DNA of 64,000 bases from CAZCTC01 sp964501335 (GTDB taxonomy: Bacteria > Chloroflexota > Anaerolineae > B4-G1 > SLSP01), in the NCBI GenBank assembly GCA_964501335.1, contig CAZCTC010000021.1:1-64000 (forward strand). Reading direction: 5' to 3'. Below the pieces are notes generated by a model, which ran no database searches, was not told the origin of the DNA, and saw nothing but the letters and a program-made list of their open reading frames with translations. This document shows positions 1 through 8,880 of the stretch, piece after piece; position 1 is the first letter of the stretch, and the number at the start of each line of letters is the position of its first letter. The position numbers and the translations under genes are program-made.

Positions 1-38
1 ATTATAACAATCAAGGGGAAGCTGTCAAAATTACACAT

Positions 39-1571
39 TTAAAGGTCAAACTGGATGCCCTGAGCGAGGGGGAGGGTGGTGCCCCAGTTGATGGTATTGG
101 TCTGGCGGCGCATGTAGGCTTTCCAGGCATCGGAACCGGATTCGCGGCCGCCGCCGGTGCTTTTCTCTCCGCCGAAGGCGCCGCCGATCTCGGCTCCGCT
201 GGTGCCGAGGTTGACATTGGCGATGCCGCAGTCGGAGCCGGCGGCGGAAAGGAACTGTTCGCTGTAGCGCAGGGAATGGGTGAAGATGGCCGAAGAAAGG
301 CCCTGATCCACGCTGTTTTGGATTTCGAGCGCCTCTTCAAAGGTTTCATATTCGACGATGTAGAGGATGGGGGCGAAGGTCTCTTCGCGCATGATGGGCA
401 GATCCCGGGGGGCGATGACGATGGCCGGTTCCACGTAGAAGCCGCCGGTCAGTCCGGCAGGTTGGATAGTGCCGCCGCCGTAGATGACGGTGCCGCATTC
501 CTGTTGTGCTGCGGCCAGGGCGGACTGCATCTGTTTTACGGCATCGGCGTCGATCAGAGGCCCCATCAGGGTGTCGGGGATGAGCGGGTTGCCGATTTTG
601 ACCTGGCGATAGGCATGGATCAGCCGCTCTACAAAGGCCGGGCGGATCGTGCGATGGATGATGAGGCGTCGGGTGCTGGTGCAGCGTTGTCCGGCGGTGC
701 CGACTGCGCCGAAGAGCACGGCCCTCAGCGCCAGTCCGAGATCGGCGTCTTCGGTGATGATGACGGCGTTATTGCCGCCCAGTTCCAGCAGAGAGCGTCC
801 AAAGCGACGAGCGACGACTTCGCCGACTCTCTGGCCCATCCGGCAGCTGCCGGTGGCGCTGATGAGAGGGATGCGGGGATCGTGGATCAGGGTTTCACCG
901 ATTTCAGCATCGGAGCCGATCACCAGGTTGAAGAGTCCGTCGAGGTCATGGGCGGCGAGCACCGGAGCGATGATATTGTGGACGGCGATGGCGGTGAGGG
1001 GTGTTTTCAGGGAGGGCTTCCAGATTACTGTGTTGCCGCAGACGGCAGAGAGCAGGGCATTCCAGGCCCAGACAGCTACCGGGAAATTGAAAGCCGTGAT
1101 GATTCCGACGGGGCCTAGCGGGTGCCATTGTTCATACATGCGATGGGAGGGCCGTTCGCTGTGCATGCTCAGGCCGTAGAGCTGGCGGGAAAGACCGAGG
1201 GCGAAGTCGGCCATATCGATCATTTCCTGAACTTCGCCTTTGCCTTCGACGAGGATCTTGCCCATTTCGAGCGTGACCAGTTTGGCGAGCGGTTCTTGAT
1301 AGGTGCGCAGAGCGTCGCCGATTTCGCGAACCAGGGCGCCGCGTTGGGGGGCGGGGCGGAGGCGCCATTGTTTGAAAGTTTCTTCAGCTTTTTTCCTAAT
1401 GAGTTCATAGTCTTCGCGGCGGGCCTGAATGACACGGGCGATGGGGCGGCCGTCGATGGGGGAATATGAGGTCAGGATTTCACCGTCAGTTTCTATCCAG
1501 CTGTGGGGAAGTCCAGTCGAGGCTCCGTAATTAAGTTCCCGGATGCCTAACGCAGTTAAAAAATCGTACAT
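39..1571 (-). CDS. NAD(P)-dependent aldehyde dehydrogenase, ALDH7/antiquitin-like
   Basis: This 510-residue protein is predicted to oxidise an aldehyde (possibly a semialdehyde) to the acid with NAD(P). The catalytic Cys lies in GQRCTSTRR and the general-base Glu in LLELGGNNA, the form typical of the ALDH7 (antiquitin/AmaB) branch. The N-terminal substrate-pocket signature GPVGIITAFNFPVAVW is also present. Start: the ATG at 1571 has AAGGAG seven bases upstream, whereas an in-frame ATG 16 codons earlier has no ribosome site. The resulting length equals the family norm. It has its own promoter and a Moco-riboswitch-like leader, although the enzyme itself needs no molybdenum. It may be a Mo-free alternative to the Mop enzyme at 8935-11655; that role is inference. 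The family call is firm, the substrate unknown. Confidence 0.9.
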   Translation of the reverse strand: MYDFLTALGIRELNYGASTGLPHSWIETDGEILTSYSPIDGRPIARVIQARREDYELIRKKAEETFKQWRLRPAPQRGALVREIGDALRTYQEPLAKLVTLEMGKILVEGKGEVQEMIDMADFALGLSRQLYGLSMHSERPSHRMYEQWHPLGPVGIITAFNFPVAVWAWNALLSAVCGNTVIWKPSLKTPLTAIAVHNIIAPVLAAHDLDGLFNLVIGSDAEIGETLIHDPRIPLISATGSCRMGQRVGEVVARRFGRSLLELGGNNAVIITEDADLGLALRAVLFGAVGTAGQRCTSTRRLIIHRTIRPAFVERLIHAYRQVKIGNPLIPDTLMGPLIDADAVKQMQSALAAAQQECGTVIYGGGTIQPAGLTGGFYVEPAIVIAPRDLPIMREETFAPILYIVEYETFEEALEIQNSVDQGLSSAIFTHSLRYSEQFLSAAGSDCGIANVNLGTSGAEIGGAFGGEKSTGGGRESGSDAWKAYMRRQTNTINWGTTLPLAQGIQFDL

Positions 1572-1759
1572 GTAGCTTCTCCTTGGTTGTAGATGATTTA
1601 TTTCGACCGATGCGTTCATTTGTGGGGGGAGACCCCACGGCCGGCTTGTTACGTCCCTTTCCTGGCACTTTTTTCGTAAAATACGATCTTCGACGGAATG
1701 AGCAGAGAGAATTTCTTTGACCTATGCGGTTAGTCCGGAAAGCAAGAGAAAGGACTGGC

Positions 1760-1795
1760 CATTTTTCGGCGGCTTTCTGAAGCCGCCGAAAAATG
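1760..1795. repeat. Intergenic palindrome P1 (16-bp perfect stem)
   Basis: Two 16-base arms (CATTTTTCGGCGGCTT on the plus strand) flank a four-base loop between the riboswitch and the aldehyde dehydrogenase start. A T-rich run lies on its 5' side when read on the minus strand. It may act as the riboswitch terminator or anti-terminator stem, but no U-tract follows it on the minus strand. The same architecture occurs at 3495, 5495, 6307 and 8881. Confidence 0.75.
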
Positions 1796-1970
1796 AATAA
1801 AAAATAACTCTCTTCCCATCCGGCGCGACGTTTTTTACTGGGAAAGTGCCTGTTGCGGGACGCAAAAACACGGAGTTGAGGAGAGGAACTGCGGCTGCGT
1901 TGTCGAGCGCCAAAAGACGCCAGCCGGCGTGTAAAGGCGCGGCTGACGGTTTGGCCGTGACGCAATTCCT

Positions 1971-2066
1971 TTCCAAATACGGGAGGCGCAGCCGTTTCCA
2001 GCTGTACCCTGACGGTCTTATCTCCATAAGTCTATAGACTCACAGGCGATAGGACTCGGAAGCGCA
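1971..2066 (-). promoter_or_regulatory. Moco (molybdenum cofactor) riboswitch-like leader, copy A
   Basis: On the minus strand the leader carries, in order, a TTCCGAG segment, a variable hairpin region, ACCGTCAGGGTA, AGCTGGAAACGGCT and GCCTCCCGTATTTGGAAAGG. These blocks are nearly identical to copy B at 11864-11957, while the sequence between them differs, as expected for a conserved structured RNA. The GGAAAC tetraloop-type hairpin and the 3' GCCTCCCG block are as I recall for the Moco RNA motif upstream of molybdenum enzymes and cofactor genes. The family assignment is from memory and was not searched. It lies between a promoter and the aldehyde dehydrogenase start. Confidence 0.78.
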
Positions 2067-2091
2067 CCGGCTTATATTAAATGTCGGGATT

Positions 2092-2119
2092 AGCATAGCA
2101 TGGGCAATGTAAATGGCAA
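2092..2119 (-). promoter_or_regulatory. Sigma-70-type promoter upstream of Moco leader A
   Basis: A minus-strand TTGCCA (2114-2119) and TATGCT (2092-2097) are separated by 16 bases. The region between the boxes ends in CCCATGC, as it does in the promoter of leader B, which supports a shared promoter design for the two riboswitch-controlled genes. Confidence 0.5.
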
Positions 2120-2139
2120 GTGAGGTTTGTCGGGTTCTG

Positions 2140-2170
2140 GAACGTAAAACGTGAAACGTAAAACGTGATG
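2140..2170. repeat. Heptad repeat ACGTAAA/ACGTGAA (family R1)
   Basis: Four tandem seven-base units of ACGTAAA/ACGTGAA type lie just past the 3' end of the CoA ligase gene. The same units occur in both orientations at 24786-24942. This is a dispersed short-repeat family of unknown role. Confidence 0.7.
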
Positions 2171-2175
2171 ATTTG

Positions 2176-3450
2176 TTATTCGATCCTTCTTTTGACCGGC
2201 GGCGGGACATGGTCACTCTCTACCACCGCGCTTCGTATTACCAGTTCCTCCAATTCTACCGCCTTTGCAATAACCGGCACCTGCAACAACGCCGCCCGAC
2301 CTCTTGCCGTCAGATCAGGATTGTCCTTAAAAACAAAAAAACAGATGAACAGCTCTCCAGGACTAAAAACCGCCTTAAAATCAACCACTCCTTCTAACGC
2401 AAAAAGCGCCTCATCCAGCAACGCCAGCGGCAACATGCCTCCTAACGCCGCTCCATCGATCCGCCGGGTGACATGCGCCATGGTGCGCAGCACACTTCCA
2501 CAGGGACAGGCCCTCGGCGCAAAGCGCCCTGCATCGCCGGTGCGATAGCGGATCAGCGGCATTCCCCGCCGGGTCAGGGTGGTGAAAACAATCTCGCCTT
2601 CTTCTCCTTCGGGAATCGGTTGTCCGCTCGCCGGATCGACAATCTCCACCCACAGATCGGCCTCCCGTAAATGGTAGCCTCGCCGGGCAGAACAGTCTAC
2701 CCCGCCGCCCAACCCCATCTCAGTCATCCCATAATGATTGTAAACTGTACATCCCCAGGCCTTCTCAACTGCCGAAACGATGGCCTGAGGCACATGATCG
2801 GCCGTGAGCAGGGCAAAACGCAGCGCCGACGTCTCGGTCGGATCCGGGTACCGCGCCAGCGCCAATATCTGAGCCGGCATCCCTACCAGTCCCGTCGCTT
2901 GTGTTGCAGCCAGCATCTCCAGCGTCTCGCGCATCTCTTTCACTGGCCCATGACGAATTCCTTCTGCTCCCAGCCTTTCCAGCGCCCGTGCCAGCAAATT
3001 CCCCACACTGCCGGGACGGGCGCTGGGCAGCAGAATCAACACCCGATCTCCCGGTCGGGTAAATGTCGACATCCCTGCCTGGAAAAAATCCACCGTAAGT
3101 TCCTGATCGTCTTCCGTGAAATAAAGCCGCTTGGGCAGTCCCGTCGTCCCGGAACTATCGAGCGTTACCACCCGCGCAATCTCGCTCTGCGAAACGCAGA
3201 CAAAACGCAGCGGATTTTCTTGCAAATCGGCCGCCGTCGTAAACGGAAAAGCGGCCAACTCTGCCAGCGAATTTAATTCAGCCGGAGCGGTCGCCAGATG
3301 TGCGCGATAAAAAGGACTGCGGGCTCGCACCCAGCCCAGCGTTTTTCTCAACGCCGCCAGTTGATAGGCAGTCAGCGACTCTCGACTCAACGCCCCCGTC
3401 GCGTTGATTTTATGGGCAATCCAGGATTCTAAGGGTGTTATCGTTTCCAA
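2176..3450 (-). CDS. AMP-forming CoA ligase (PaaK-like, DVU_1553-type)
   Basis: This adenylate-forming enzyme is predicted to activate a carboxylate to an acyl-CoA. Seen: the P-loop-like SSGTTGLPKR, the A5 motif YNHYGMTEMG, and the C-terminal YRTGDAGRFAPRACPCG block with a Cys pair typical of phenylacetate-CoA ligase relatives. Length is about 424 residues. Start: I prefer the TTG at 3450, preceded by GAGG at five bases. The frame also opens at a TTG at 3489, but that lies against palindrome P2 and has no ribosome site. As the last gene of the TrsS-type set, it could activate the acid made by the Mop oxidoreductase (inference). The substrate is unknown. Confidence 0.85.
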   Translation of the reverse strand: METITPLESWIAHKINATGALSRESLTAYQLAALRKTLGWVRARSPFYRAHLATAPAELNSLAELAAFPFTTAADLQENPLRFVCVSQSEIARVVTLDSSGTTGLPKRLYFTEDDQELTVDFFQAGMSTFTRPGDRVLILLPSARPGSVGNLLARALERLGAEGIRHGPVKEMRETLEMLAATQATGLVGMPAQILALARYPDPTETSALRFALLTADHVPQAIVSAVEKAWGCTVYNHYGMTEMGLGGGVDCSARRGYHLREADLWVEIVDPASGQPIPEGEEGEIVFTTLTRRGMPLIRYRTGDAGRFAPRACPCGSVLRTMAHVTRRIDGAALGGMLPLALLDEALFALEGVVDFKAVFSPGELFICFFVFKDNPDLTARGRAALLQVPVIAKAVELEELVIRSAVVESDHVPPPVKRRIE

Positions 3451-3494
3451 AAAAACCTCGATCAGTTCAACCCCTTTTGAAGAAAGCAAAAAAC

Positions 3495-3530
3495 ATGTAT
3501 TCGACGGCTTTCTGAAGCCGTCGAATACAT
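3495..3530. repeat. Intergenic palindrome P2 (16-bp perfect stem)
   Basis: The arm ATGTATTCGACGGCTT and its exact complement surround a four-base loop in the gap between the radical SAM gene and the CoA ligase. On the minus strand TTTTTT follows the hairpin after one base, so it could work as an intrinsic terminator for the upstream genes. Confidence 0.75.
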
Positions 3531-3618
3531 AAATAAAATAACGCTCTCTGACTGCTTCGCACTGCGCATCGTTTCGCGCCGAACAAAGGCCATTTGCGGG
3601 ACGTTAAAATGCCCAGGT

Positions 3619-4956
3619 TCACCGATAAAGCGATCGCCCTTCGCGTGAGGTAAGATTGTAAGCGCAAAAAGGCACAATTCGCCCATCCGGTGCTACTGTG
3701 TGGATACAACAATCGCGCAGCCGCTCCAGATCCAATGTCCAGGCATCCTGAAAAGCCATCCCGGAAATACAAAATGCATGCGTTTTCGCTCGCTCCAGCA
3801 ACTCGTCCCAACCGCCCAGCCCCGGTCCGGCGCTCGCCGGTGTCGATTCCGCCGCCCGGCGGCTCCAGTGCTGCGCCACAAAGCGCCGCGCTTTGACCGC
3901 TCCCTCCGCTGCCGACGGCGGTTTACAGGAGCAGCTTCGCTGCCGGCTCCAGGCCATCAACTGTCCGTCGGTCAGCTGGATAAAATTGCCGTGAAAAGAA
4001 CAGGCCACATGCTCGCACCCCGGCGGAATCAGTTGCTCCGCCCGGACCCACCCGCCGCTCTGATTCTCCAGGGCGCGGATCACTTCCGGCAAAGTAATCC
4101 TCACTGCATCTTCCGGCGCCGCCGGATAGCGGCCGAAATAGCTCACTGGTTGAAAATGCACGCCGCGCACTGTCGGCAATCGGTCCAGCGTAAATTGTAA
4201 AATATCGCCGATTGCCTGAATATTTACGCCCGGCACCAGCGTAGGTACCAGCACCACTCCCAGTCCCAAATCGGCACACCGATCCAGTGCCGCCAGCTTT
4301 TCGTTCAGCAACGGCTGACCGCGTATTTGCCGATAGATATCGTCGTCCAGGCCGTCGAACTGCAAAAAGATCGAATCGAGGCCGGCTGATTTAAGCGCCG
4401 CCGCATAATTCGGATCGCGGGCCAGCCGCCGCCCGTTGGTATTGAGCTGAATAAAAGGGAACCCCAACCGTCGCCCCAGGGCGATGATCTCAGGAAGATC
4501 GTCGCGCAACGTCGGCTCACCGCCGGAAAGCTGAATATTGCAGGGTCCGCCCGCCCGCAGTAAACCGCGATACCAGCCTTCGATCATGGCCGGCCCCGGA
4601 TCGGCTTCTGCTCTCCCGGCCGCAGCAAAACAAAAAGCACATTGTAAATCGCAGCGTTGAGTCACTTCCAACAAGGCTGTGCAGGTTTGCTGTCGATGTT
4701 CCGCACAGAGGCCGCAATCGAAGGGACAGCCGGTCGCAACTGCGGTCAGAGGTGGCTCAGGAGGAGCTGGCTTCCGGGTTACCGCAGCCGGATAGGCAGG
4801 ATTGCCCCGCCAGATCACGGTCTCGAAGGTCCCGTGAACCGAACAATGCTTTTTCAAATAAATATTGGCGCCACGCCGCACCCGCTGCGCCGGAATCCGT
4901 TGCAAACATTCGGGACAGACGCTCTCCGTCGTCCCCAACAATCGGCTGCGACTCAT
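3619..4956 (-). CDS. trsS: Radical SAM protein, TrsS type (Cys form)
   Basis: A 445-residue radical SAM enzyme. The cluster-binding CxxxCxxC is seen in QRCDLQCAFCFA. It is preceded by CPFDCGLCAEHRQQTC, a Cys-rich block found in the Tes/MJ0619-like radical SAM group, and by an N-terminal CPEC. More cysteines near the C terminus (PFCAYN) suggest auxiliary metal binding. The gene order around it matches the TrsS/TrsM cluster of anaerobes. TrsS homologues often carry selenocysteine; here all positions read as Cys and no in-frame TGA is seen. The start overlaps the stop of the C-GCAxxG-C-C gene (ATGA) with AGGA upstream, implying translational coupling. The chemistry is unknown. Confidence 0.85.
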   Translation of the reverse strand: MSRSRLLGTTESVCPECLQRIPAQRVRRGANIYLKKHCSVHGTFETVIWRGNPAYPAAVTRKPAPPEPPLTAVATGCPFDCGLCAEHRQQTCTALLEVTQRCDLQCAFCFAAAGRAEADPGPAMIEGWYRGLLRAGGPCNIQLSGGEPTLRDDLPEIIALGRRLGFPFIQLNTNGRRLARDPNYAAALKSAGLDSIFLQFDGLDDDIYRQIRGQPLLNEKLAALDRCADLGLGVVLVPTLVPGVNIQAIGDILQFTLDRLPTVRGVHFQPVSYFGRYPAAPEDAVRITLPEVIRALENQSGGWVRAEQLIPPGCEHVACSFHGNFIQLTDGQLMAWSRQRSCSCKPPSAAEGAVKARRFVAQHWSRRAAESTPASAGPGLGGWDELLERAKTHAFCISGMAFQDAWTLDLERLRDCCIHTVAPDGRIVPFCAYNLTSREGRSLYR

Positions 4957-5393
4957 CGATCCTGCCCGTAAAGGTCGAACCCGTTCTCGACCAGCAAACC
5001 TGTAGTTTTTTCATAAACGCCCAGCACCATCTGTCCGCACCGCGTTCGAGTCTGCGGACTGCCGTCCAGAATATCGGCACACCGGATTCCGTCGAACGGA
5101 ACGCCATACGTCTGCTTAAACCAGGCCACCAATGACTGCAACATGGGACTAAGACGATAATCTTCGGACTCGCTTGCGCTGCCGCGTCCGGCATAAAGCC
5201 CCAATAAGGCGGCACCGCCGGTCAAGGCGCCGCAGACCTCCCGGCCATCGATTCCCATTGCCAGACCATGCATGGCCCGTACCAGATCGGGATCTTCCCG
5301 GCCCAGATTCTCCAGGCCCAACAGTACCAGGATCTGACTGCAATAAAAGTTCTGTTGCTTGTATTTTGCAACCTGCATCATCAAATCGTCCAT
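4953..5393 (-). CDS. C-GCAxxG-C-C family protein (DVU_1555 type)
   Basis: A 146-residue small protein of the C_GCAxxG_C_C family. It has a variant glycine-rich signature VCGALTGGAALLGL, an upstream Cys (NFYCSQ), and a C-terminal pair in IRCADILDG and RCGQMV. The family is thought to bind metal or a redox cofactor through these cysteines, but its function is not established. Start: the ATG at 5393 has GGAGG five bases upstream; the TTG one codon earlier is less likely. Its stop overlaps the trsS start by four bases, so the two are probably made together. Confidence 0.85.
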   Translation of the reverse strand: MDDLMMQVAKYKQQNFYCSQILVLLGLENLGREDPDLVRAMHGLAMGIDGREVCGALTGGAALLGLYAGRGSASESEDYRLSPMLQSLVAWFKQTYGVPFDGIRCADILDGSPQTRTRCGQMVLGVYEKTTGLLVENGFDLYGQDR

Positions 5394-5494
5394 CAAAGCC
5401 TCCGGAAAATAATGTCGGCACTTTGCGCTCTCTTTCGTCAGACAAGAAAAAGTTCGATCTGTGCGAAGCAGGGGGGAGGATGTTTTTTTGTTAT

Positions 5495-5526
5495 GTTTTC
5501 GCGGGCTTCAGAAAGCCCGCGAAAAT
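5495..5526. repeat. Intergenic palindrome P3 (13-14-bp stem)
   Basis: The arm GTTTTCGCGGGCTT, loop CAGA and complementary arm lie in the gap between the methyltransferase and C-GCAxxG-C-C genes. The loop reads CAGA on the plus strand, whereas in P1 and P2 it reads CAGA on the minus strand, so this copy is inverted. T-runs flank it on the plus strand. Confidence 0.7.
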
Positions 5527-5563
5527 ACGGGCTTTTTTCTCGGCCTGACCGCACCGGTCATTT

Positions 5564-6262
5564 TTATAGTTCTCGCCAGGCCAGAGCCAGAAAATAACCC
5601 GGTTTGGCCGGAAAAGCGGCCTGATCCTTTTCAGTGGCACCGGTGCAGTCCCAAAACTCCGCCAGCGAACCATGCTCCCAAATCAACCGGGCTGCAAAAG
5701 CCTTTAACAAAGGCGTCTGATCCACCCAAAAGACCAGCCTGAAACCATGGCTACTGAGCTTCGACTCTAATTCAAGCCGGGAACGGGCCCCACTAAGACA
5801 ACAATGCACTGGCTGATCCACTGGGATCGATCGATTTCCCGCTACTGCATAGACATCACTGATAATGAAGAATCCTCCCTTGCGCAGCATGCGGCGAACC
5901 TCCGCCATCGCCTGATCCCAGTTTGCTACCAGAGAAAGGACGCACTCGGCACTTACTGCATCAAACGTTCCATCTGCGAAGGGCAATTGGAGTGCGGTCG
6001 CTCGCGCTAATGGTCCGCTTCCCAACGCTTTTCCCTCTGCCAGCAAAAGAGCGGAAAGGTCGATTCCCACCGTTTGCAATCCGAATTCCGTCCGGCATAA
6101 ATCCACCGTCGCACCAGCCCCGCATCCCACATCCAGCAGGCGTGATCCGGGGCCCAGCGCTGCCGTAGTCAGGGCCTGGCGCGTCAGCTCAAGGCCGCCC
6201 GGACGGATCGCCCGGCCCGTCGCCTGCCGTACCGTTTCTTGTTCGTAAATAAAAGAGGACAT
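5564..6262 (-). CDS. trsM: Class I SAM-dependent methyltransferase, TrsM type
   Basis: A 232-residue Rossmann methyltransferase. Motif I is LLDVGCGAGATVDL, followed by the acidic VGIDLS and a motif IV/post-I region FDAVSAECVLSLV. Neighbours identify it as the methyltransferase that accompanies TrsS (DVU_1556 type). The substrate is unknown; in this context a metabolite or cofactor of the aldehyde/CoA pathway is possible (inference). The ATG at 6262 is chosen, giving MSSFIYEQE; a TTG nine codons earlier is also in frame. No strong ribosome site is visible for either. Confidence 0.82.
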   Translation of the reverse strand: MSSFIYEQETVRQATGRAIRPGGLELTRQALTTAALGPGSRLLDVGCGAGATVDLCRTEFGLQTVGIDLSALLLAEGKALGSGPLARATALQLPFADGTFDAVSAECVLSLVANWDQAMAEVRRMLRKGGFFIISDVYAVAGNRSIPVDQPVHCCLSGARSRLELESKLSSHGFRLVFWVDQTPLLKAFAARLIWEHGSLAEFWDCTGATEKDQAAFPAKPGYFLALAWREL

Positions 6263-6306
6263 ATGGATACTGTTAGCTCTCAAGATCAAAAAATCTTATT
6301 CCAAAC

Positions 6307-6347
6307 TTATATTTTCGCGCGCCTCTTCGGGGCGCGCGAAAATATAA
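6307..6347. repeat. Intergenic palindrome P4 (17-bp stem)
   Basis: The arm TTATATTTTCGCGCGCC is followed by a short loop and its exact complement, between the redox protein and trsM genes. A run of T lies on the 5' side on the minus strand. It has the same design as P1, P2 and P5 but a different core sequence. Confidence 0.75.
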
Positions 6348-6354
6348 ATAAAAA

Positions 6355-6564
6355 CTACTTATCTTCCAACATCTTTTCCACTTCCAGCATTCGCCCCAGC
6401 GCCAGTTCCTCAGGAATCAACGCCAGACCACATTGCTCGCAATGCCAGAGTTCCACCGGAAAAGCACTGTCAAGATAGGCAACTTCAACCTTACCCCACG
6501 TCAAGGGATGTCCACACCGGGCACAGATCCAGGCTGTTTCATTCGATACCGGCGAATCGTTCAT
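6355..6564 (-). CDS. Small four-Cys redox/zinc-ribbon protein (DVU_1557 type)
   Basis: A 69-residue protein with two CxxC pairs, ICARCG and HCEQCG, about 30 residues apart, a rubredoxin-like or zinc-ribbon arrangement. In the DVU_1551-1559 type clusters a protein of this size and pattern is annotated as a redox protein beside the Mop oxidoreductase. Its ATG overlaps the stop of the dicluster oxidoreductase (ATGA), so translation is probably coupled and the two may interact. Whether it binds iron or zinc cannot be told from sequence. Confidence 0.8.
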   Translation of the reverse strand: MNDSPVSNETAWICARCGHPLTWGKVEVAYLDSAFPVELWHCEQCGLALIPEELALGRMLEVEKMLEDK

Positions 6565-8870
6565 CCGTGGACCTCCTGATCTCTGGCACGCAATTTGATT
6601 TCCATCCGGTGGCTGTAAGCGTTGTAAATCCGATAGCCTTCCGCTTCCGGCATATATTCAACCCAATAGGTGACATTGGCTGGTTTGTAGGATGCCAGAT
6701 AATGCCCGCTGGTGGGATTGACAAAACGGCTTCCGGTCGCTTCGGCATAGTGGATTACCTGCCGTATATCCTCTTCCAGAATCAACCGCGCATCGATGCG
6801 CGCTGCAACCTCTTCATCTAACCACAAAAGCATCGGCATTGCTTTCCCTGCGCTCACAGTTTCTTCCCAAAGTTCCGACAGCAATCGCTGTTTCAACTGC
6901 GCCCGGTTGTCGTGGCGTTGCGAAAAACCGGGGCCGCGGCGTATAGCACGTCCGATCAGATCCTGTTCATAAAACAAATCGAGCAGATGCAGCGTCGGTT
7001 TGCCCTGATCGGCAAAAAAGTCCCGGCACATTGCACAATAGGTCACATAGCCGGCTGGATGGGCGGCAATACGTCGCTGCACTACCTCGTGAGCCAGCTC
7101 ACGGTTGGCCAGCCAGAGCAACCCGCCGTAACTACAGCATTCCGTGCGTTCTCGATTGAGCGGCAGTTCCTCAAACGGATAGCCGAGCCGCCTCAAAATT
7201 TCCCGGGCACTTTCCTGAATGCCGGCTTCATAACGGGTCGTACAGGGATCGTGGATGGCCAACGGCAGTGCTTCGCCGGGAGCGCCTGTTGCCGGGAGGC
7301 CTGCGGCTGCAAAGATCTCCCAGAGAGAGACCAGTGGCAGCTCCGGCCAATGCGTCTTGAAAATCTGATAGCAGCTCGAACAGGCCACGATCAACTTCCC
7401 GCCGCCCAGAGCCTCATACTCCGCTTTGAAATCGACCAGCACCTTACTCCGTAAATCGGCCCGCCCGGCCCAATCCGCCGGCGCTCCACAACAGCGTAGC
7501 AGCAAACTCACATTGGGCAGTCTTTCCCGCAGATAAGCATAGGTCTGCGCTACATGTTCCGGAGCCGAAGCACTCAACTGACAGCCGGGGAAGAAAATAT
7601 AGTCGGAGCGATCGCTGCCCGGCGCCCGGCGGGCCAGCGTCGCCGAAGGCCCGTTGCTGAATGCCATATCGCGCAGCGCAAATTCGTGCGCCGAAGGCGG
7701 CATCCGGTCCTGCTGTACCATCAACTCGCGTGCGGAACGGCAGACGGTCGCCATATTCAAATCTTCCGGACAGACCGCACCGCACAATCCGCACAGACTG
7801 CACGAATTGATCAGGGTATTGAACTGCCGGGTTCCCATCACAATGGAGAGATTGTTGTAAATCTGGCGTACATACTGCCGGGGATAGCTCTCATAATGCT
7901 CTAAATAGGCGCACGCCTTGACGCATTCCAGGCACTGGCATTGCAGACAGCGCCCGGCCTCCTGCACCGCTTCCTCCCGGCTGTATCCTGCAATGGAATC
8001 GGCCGGCACCGCCGCCGTCGGCACGATTCCTTCCAGATTGGTATAAAGCCGGGTGATATAAGTCCCTTCATTGTCGCGGGACGCCGTCAATGAAGCCTTT
8101 TGCAAATAACGGTCGATGGAAACCGCCGCCCGCCGGCCCGTTGAAATGCTCTCGATAAAAGCCGGCGACCTTCTCAGGGCCCGCCCTCCGACAAAAATCC
8201 CGGGCTCCGCTCCGGCGAAAGTTACCGGATCGATATCGACCAGGAAAGCGGCAAAAGCCACGGCACCTTCCCGCCCCACGCCCAGATAGATCGCCTCGAA
8301 ATTGCCGTGCAGCTCCGCCAGAGCGACCGCCTCCACCGGAGAATTCAACCGCACTTCAATGTCATCGCTCACCGCTCGCGCGATTTCAGTCGCCAATAGC
8401 TCGTGCGGCAACCGATCCTCTGGCACTTTCCACAGGCTCCCGCCCAACCGCTCCGTCGCCTCGAAAAGCGTGACCGTATGCCCCTTGCGCGTCAGATCGA
8501 AAGCCGCTGTGAGTCCGCTCAATCCGCCGCCGATTACTGCCACCCGCCGTCCCCGTCGCGGCAGCGGCCGCCGCCCTTCCGGCAACGCGCCATACGCCGC
8601 CGCAGCCCGTTCCAGAGCGGCAATTTGAAGCGTCTCGCCGGCGGCTCCGCGATTGCAATTTTCACGACAGGGCTGCTCGCAGATCCGTCCCACGATGCCG
8701 GGAAAAGGCAACTGCTTGAGGATGGTTTGCAGCGCCCCGTTGAAATCGCCCTGCGTGAGCGCTCCCAATGCCCCCCTCACATTGACATGCAAAGGGCAAC
8801 TTGCGGAACAGGGCGGCGCCTGATCCTGGATACACTGGTTCTCTAAAGCCCGGAGTTCGTTTTGATCCAT
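6561..8870 (-). CDS. Pyridine nucleotide-disulfide oxidoreductase with dicluster/CCG domains
   Basis: A 769-residue electron-transfer flavoprotein. The N-terminal third has the Cys-rich GltD/DpdB-type entry domain (CSASCPLHVN, CEQPCRENC) and an FAD motif VAVIGGGLSGLTAAFDL near residue 110. The middle has ferredoxin-like cysteines (CQCLECVKAC; CSLCGLCGAVCPE). The C-terminal half has two HdrB/GlpC-type CCG modules (FFPGCQ...RCCGAP and DPCTTR...ECCSYGG...CAMC). It probably carries electrons between the Mop oxidoreductase and a nicotinamide or other carrier (inference from order and domains). About 130 extra residues at the C terminus are unassigned. It starts 65 bases after the Mop stop, across palindrome P5. 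Confidence 0.85.
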   Translation of the reverse strand: MDQNELRALENQCIQDQAPPCSASCPLHVNVRGALGALTQGDFNGALQTILKQLPFPGIVGRICEQPCRENCNRGAAGETLQIAALERAAAAYGALPEGRRPLPRRGRRVAVIGGGLSGLTAAFDLTRKGHTVTLFEATERLGGSLWKVPEDRLPHELLATEIARAVSDDIEVRLNSPVEAVALAELHGNFEAIYLGVGREGAVAFAAFLVDIDPVTFAGAEPGIFVGGRALRRSPAFIESISTGRRAAVSIDRYLQKASLTASRDNEGTYITRLYTNLEGIVPTAAVPADSIAGYSREEAVQEAGRCLQCQCLECVKACAYLEHYESYPRQYVRQIYNNLSIVMGTRQFNTLINSCSLCGLCGAVCPEDLNMATVCRSARELMVQQDRMPPSAHEFALRDMAFSNGPSATLARRAPGSDRSDYIFFPGCQLSASAPEHVAQTYAYLRERLPNVSLLLRCCGAPADWAGRADLRSKVLVDFKAEYEALGGGKLIVACSSCYQIFKTHWPELPLVSLWEIFAAAGLPATGAPGEALPLAIHDPCTTRYEAGIQESAREILRRLGYPFEELPLNRERTECCSYGGLLWLANRELAHEVVQRRIAAHPAGYVTYCAMCRDFFADQGKPTLHLLDLFYEQDLIGRAIRRGPGFSQRHDNRAQLKQRLLSELWEETVSAGKAMPMLLWLDEEVAARIDARLILEEDIRQVIHYAEATGSRFVNPTSGHYLASYKPANVTYWVEYMPEAEGYRIYNAYSHRMEIKLRARDQEVHG

Positions 8871-8880
8871 AGTTGTTTTT

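Noticed and set aside
3619..4956. Selenocysteine in the radical SAM protein
   Set aside because: All cluster and auxiliary positions are encoded as Cys and no in-frame TGA occurs.
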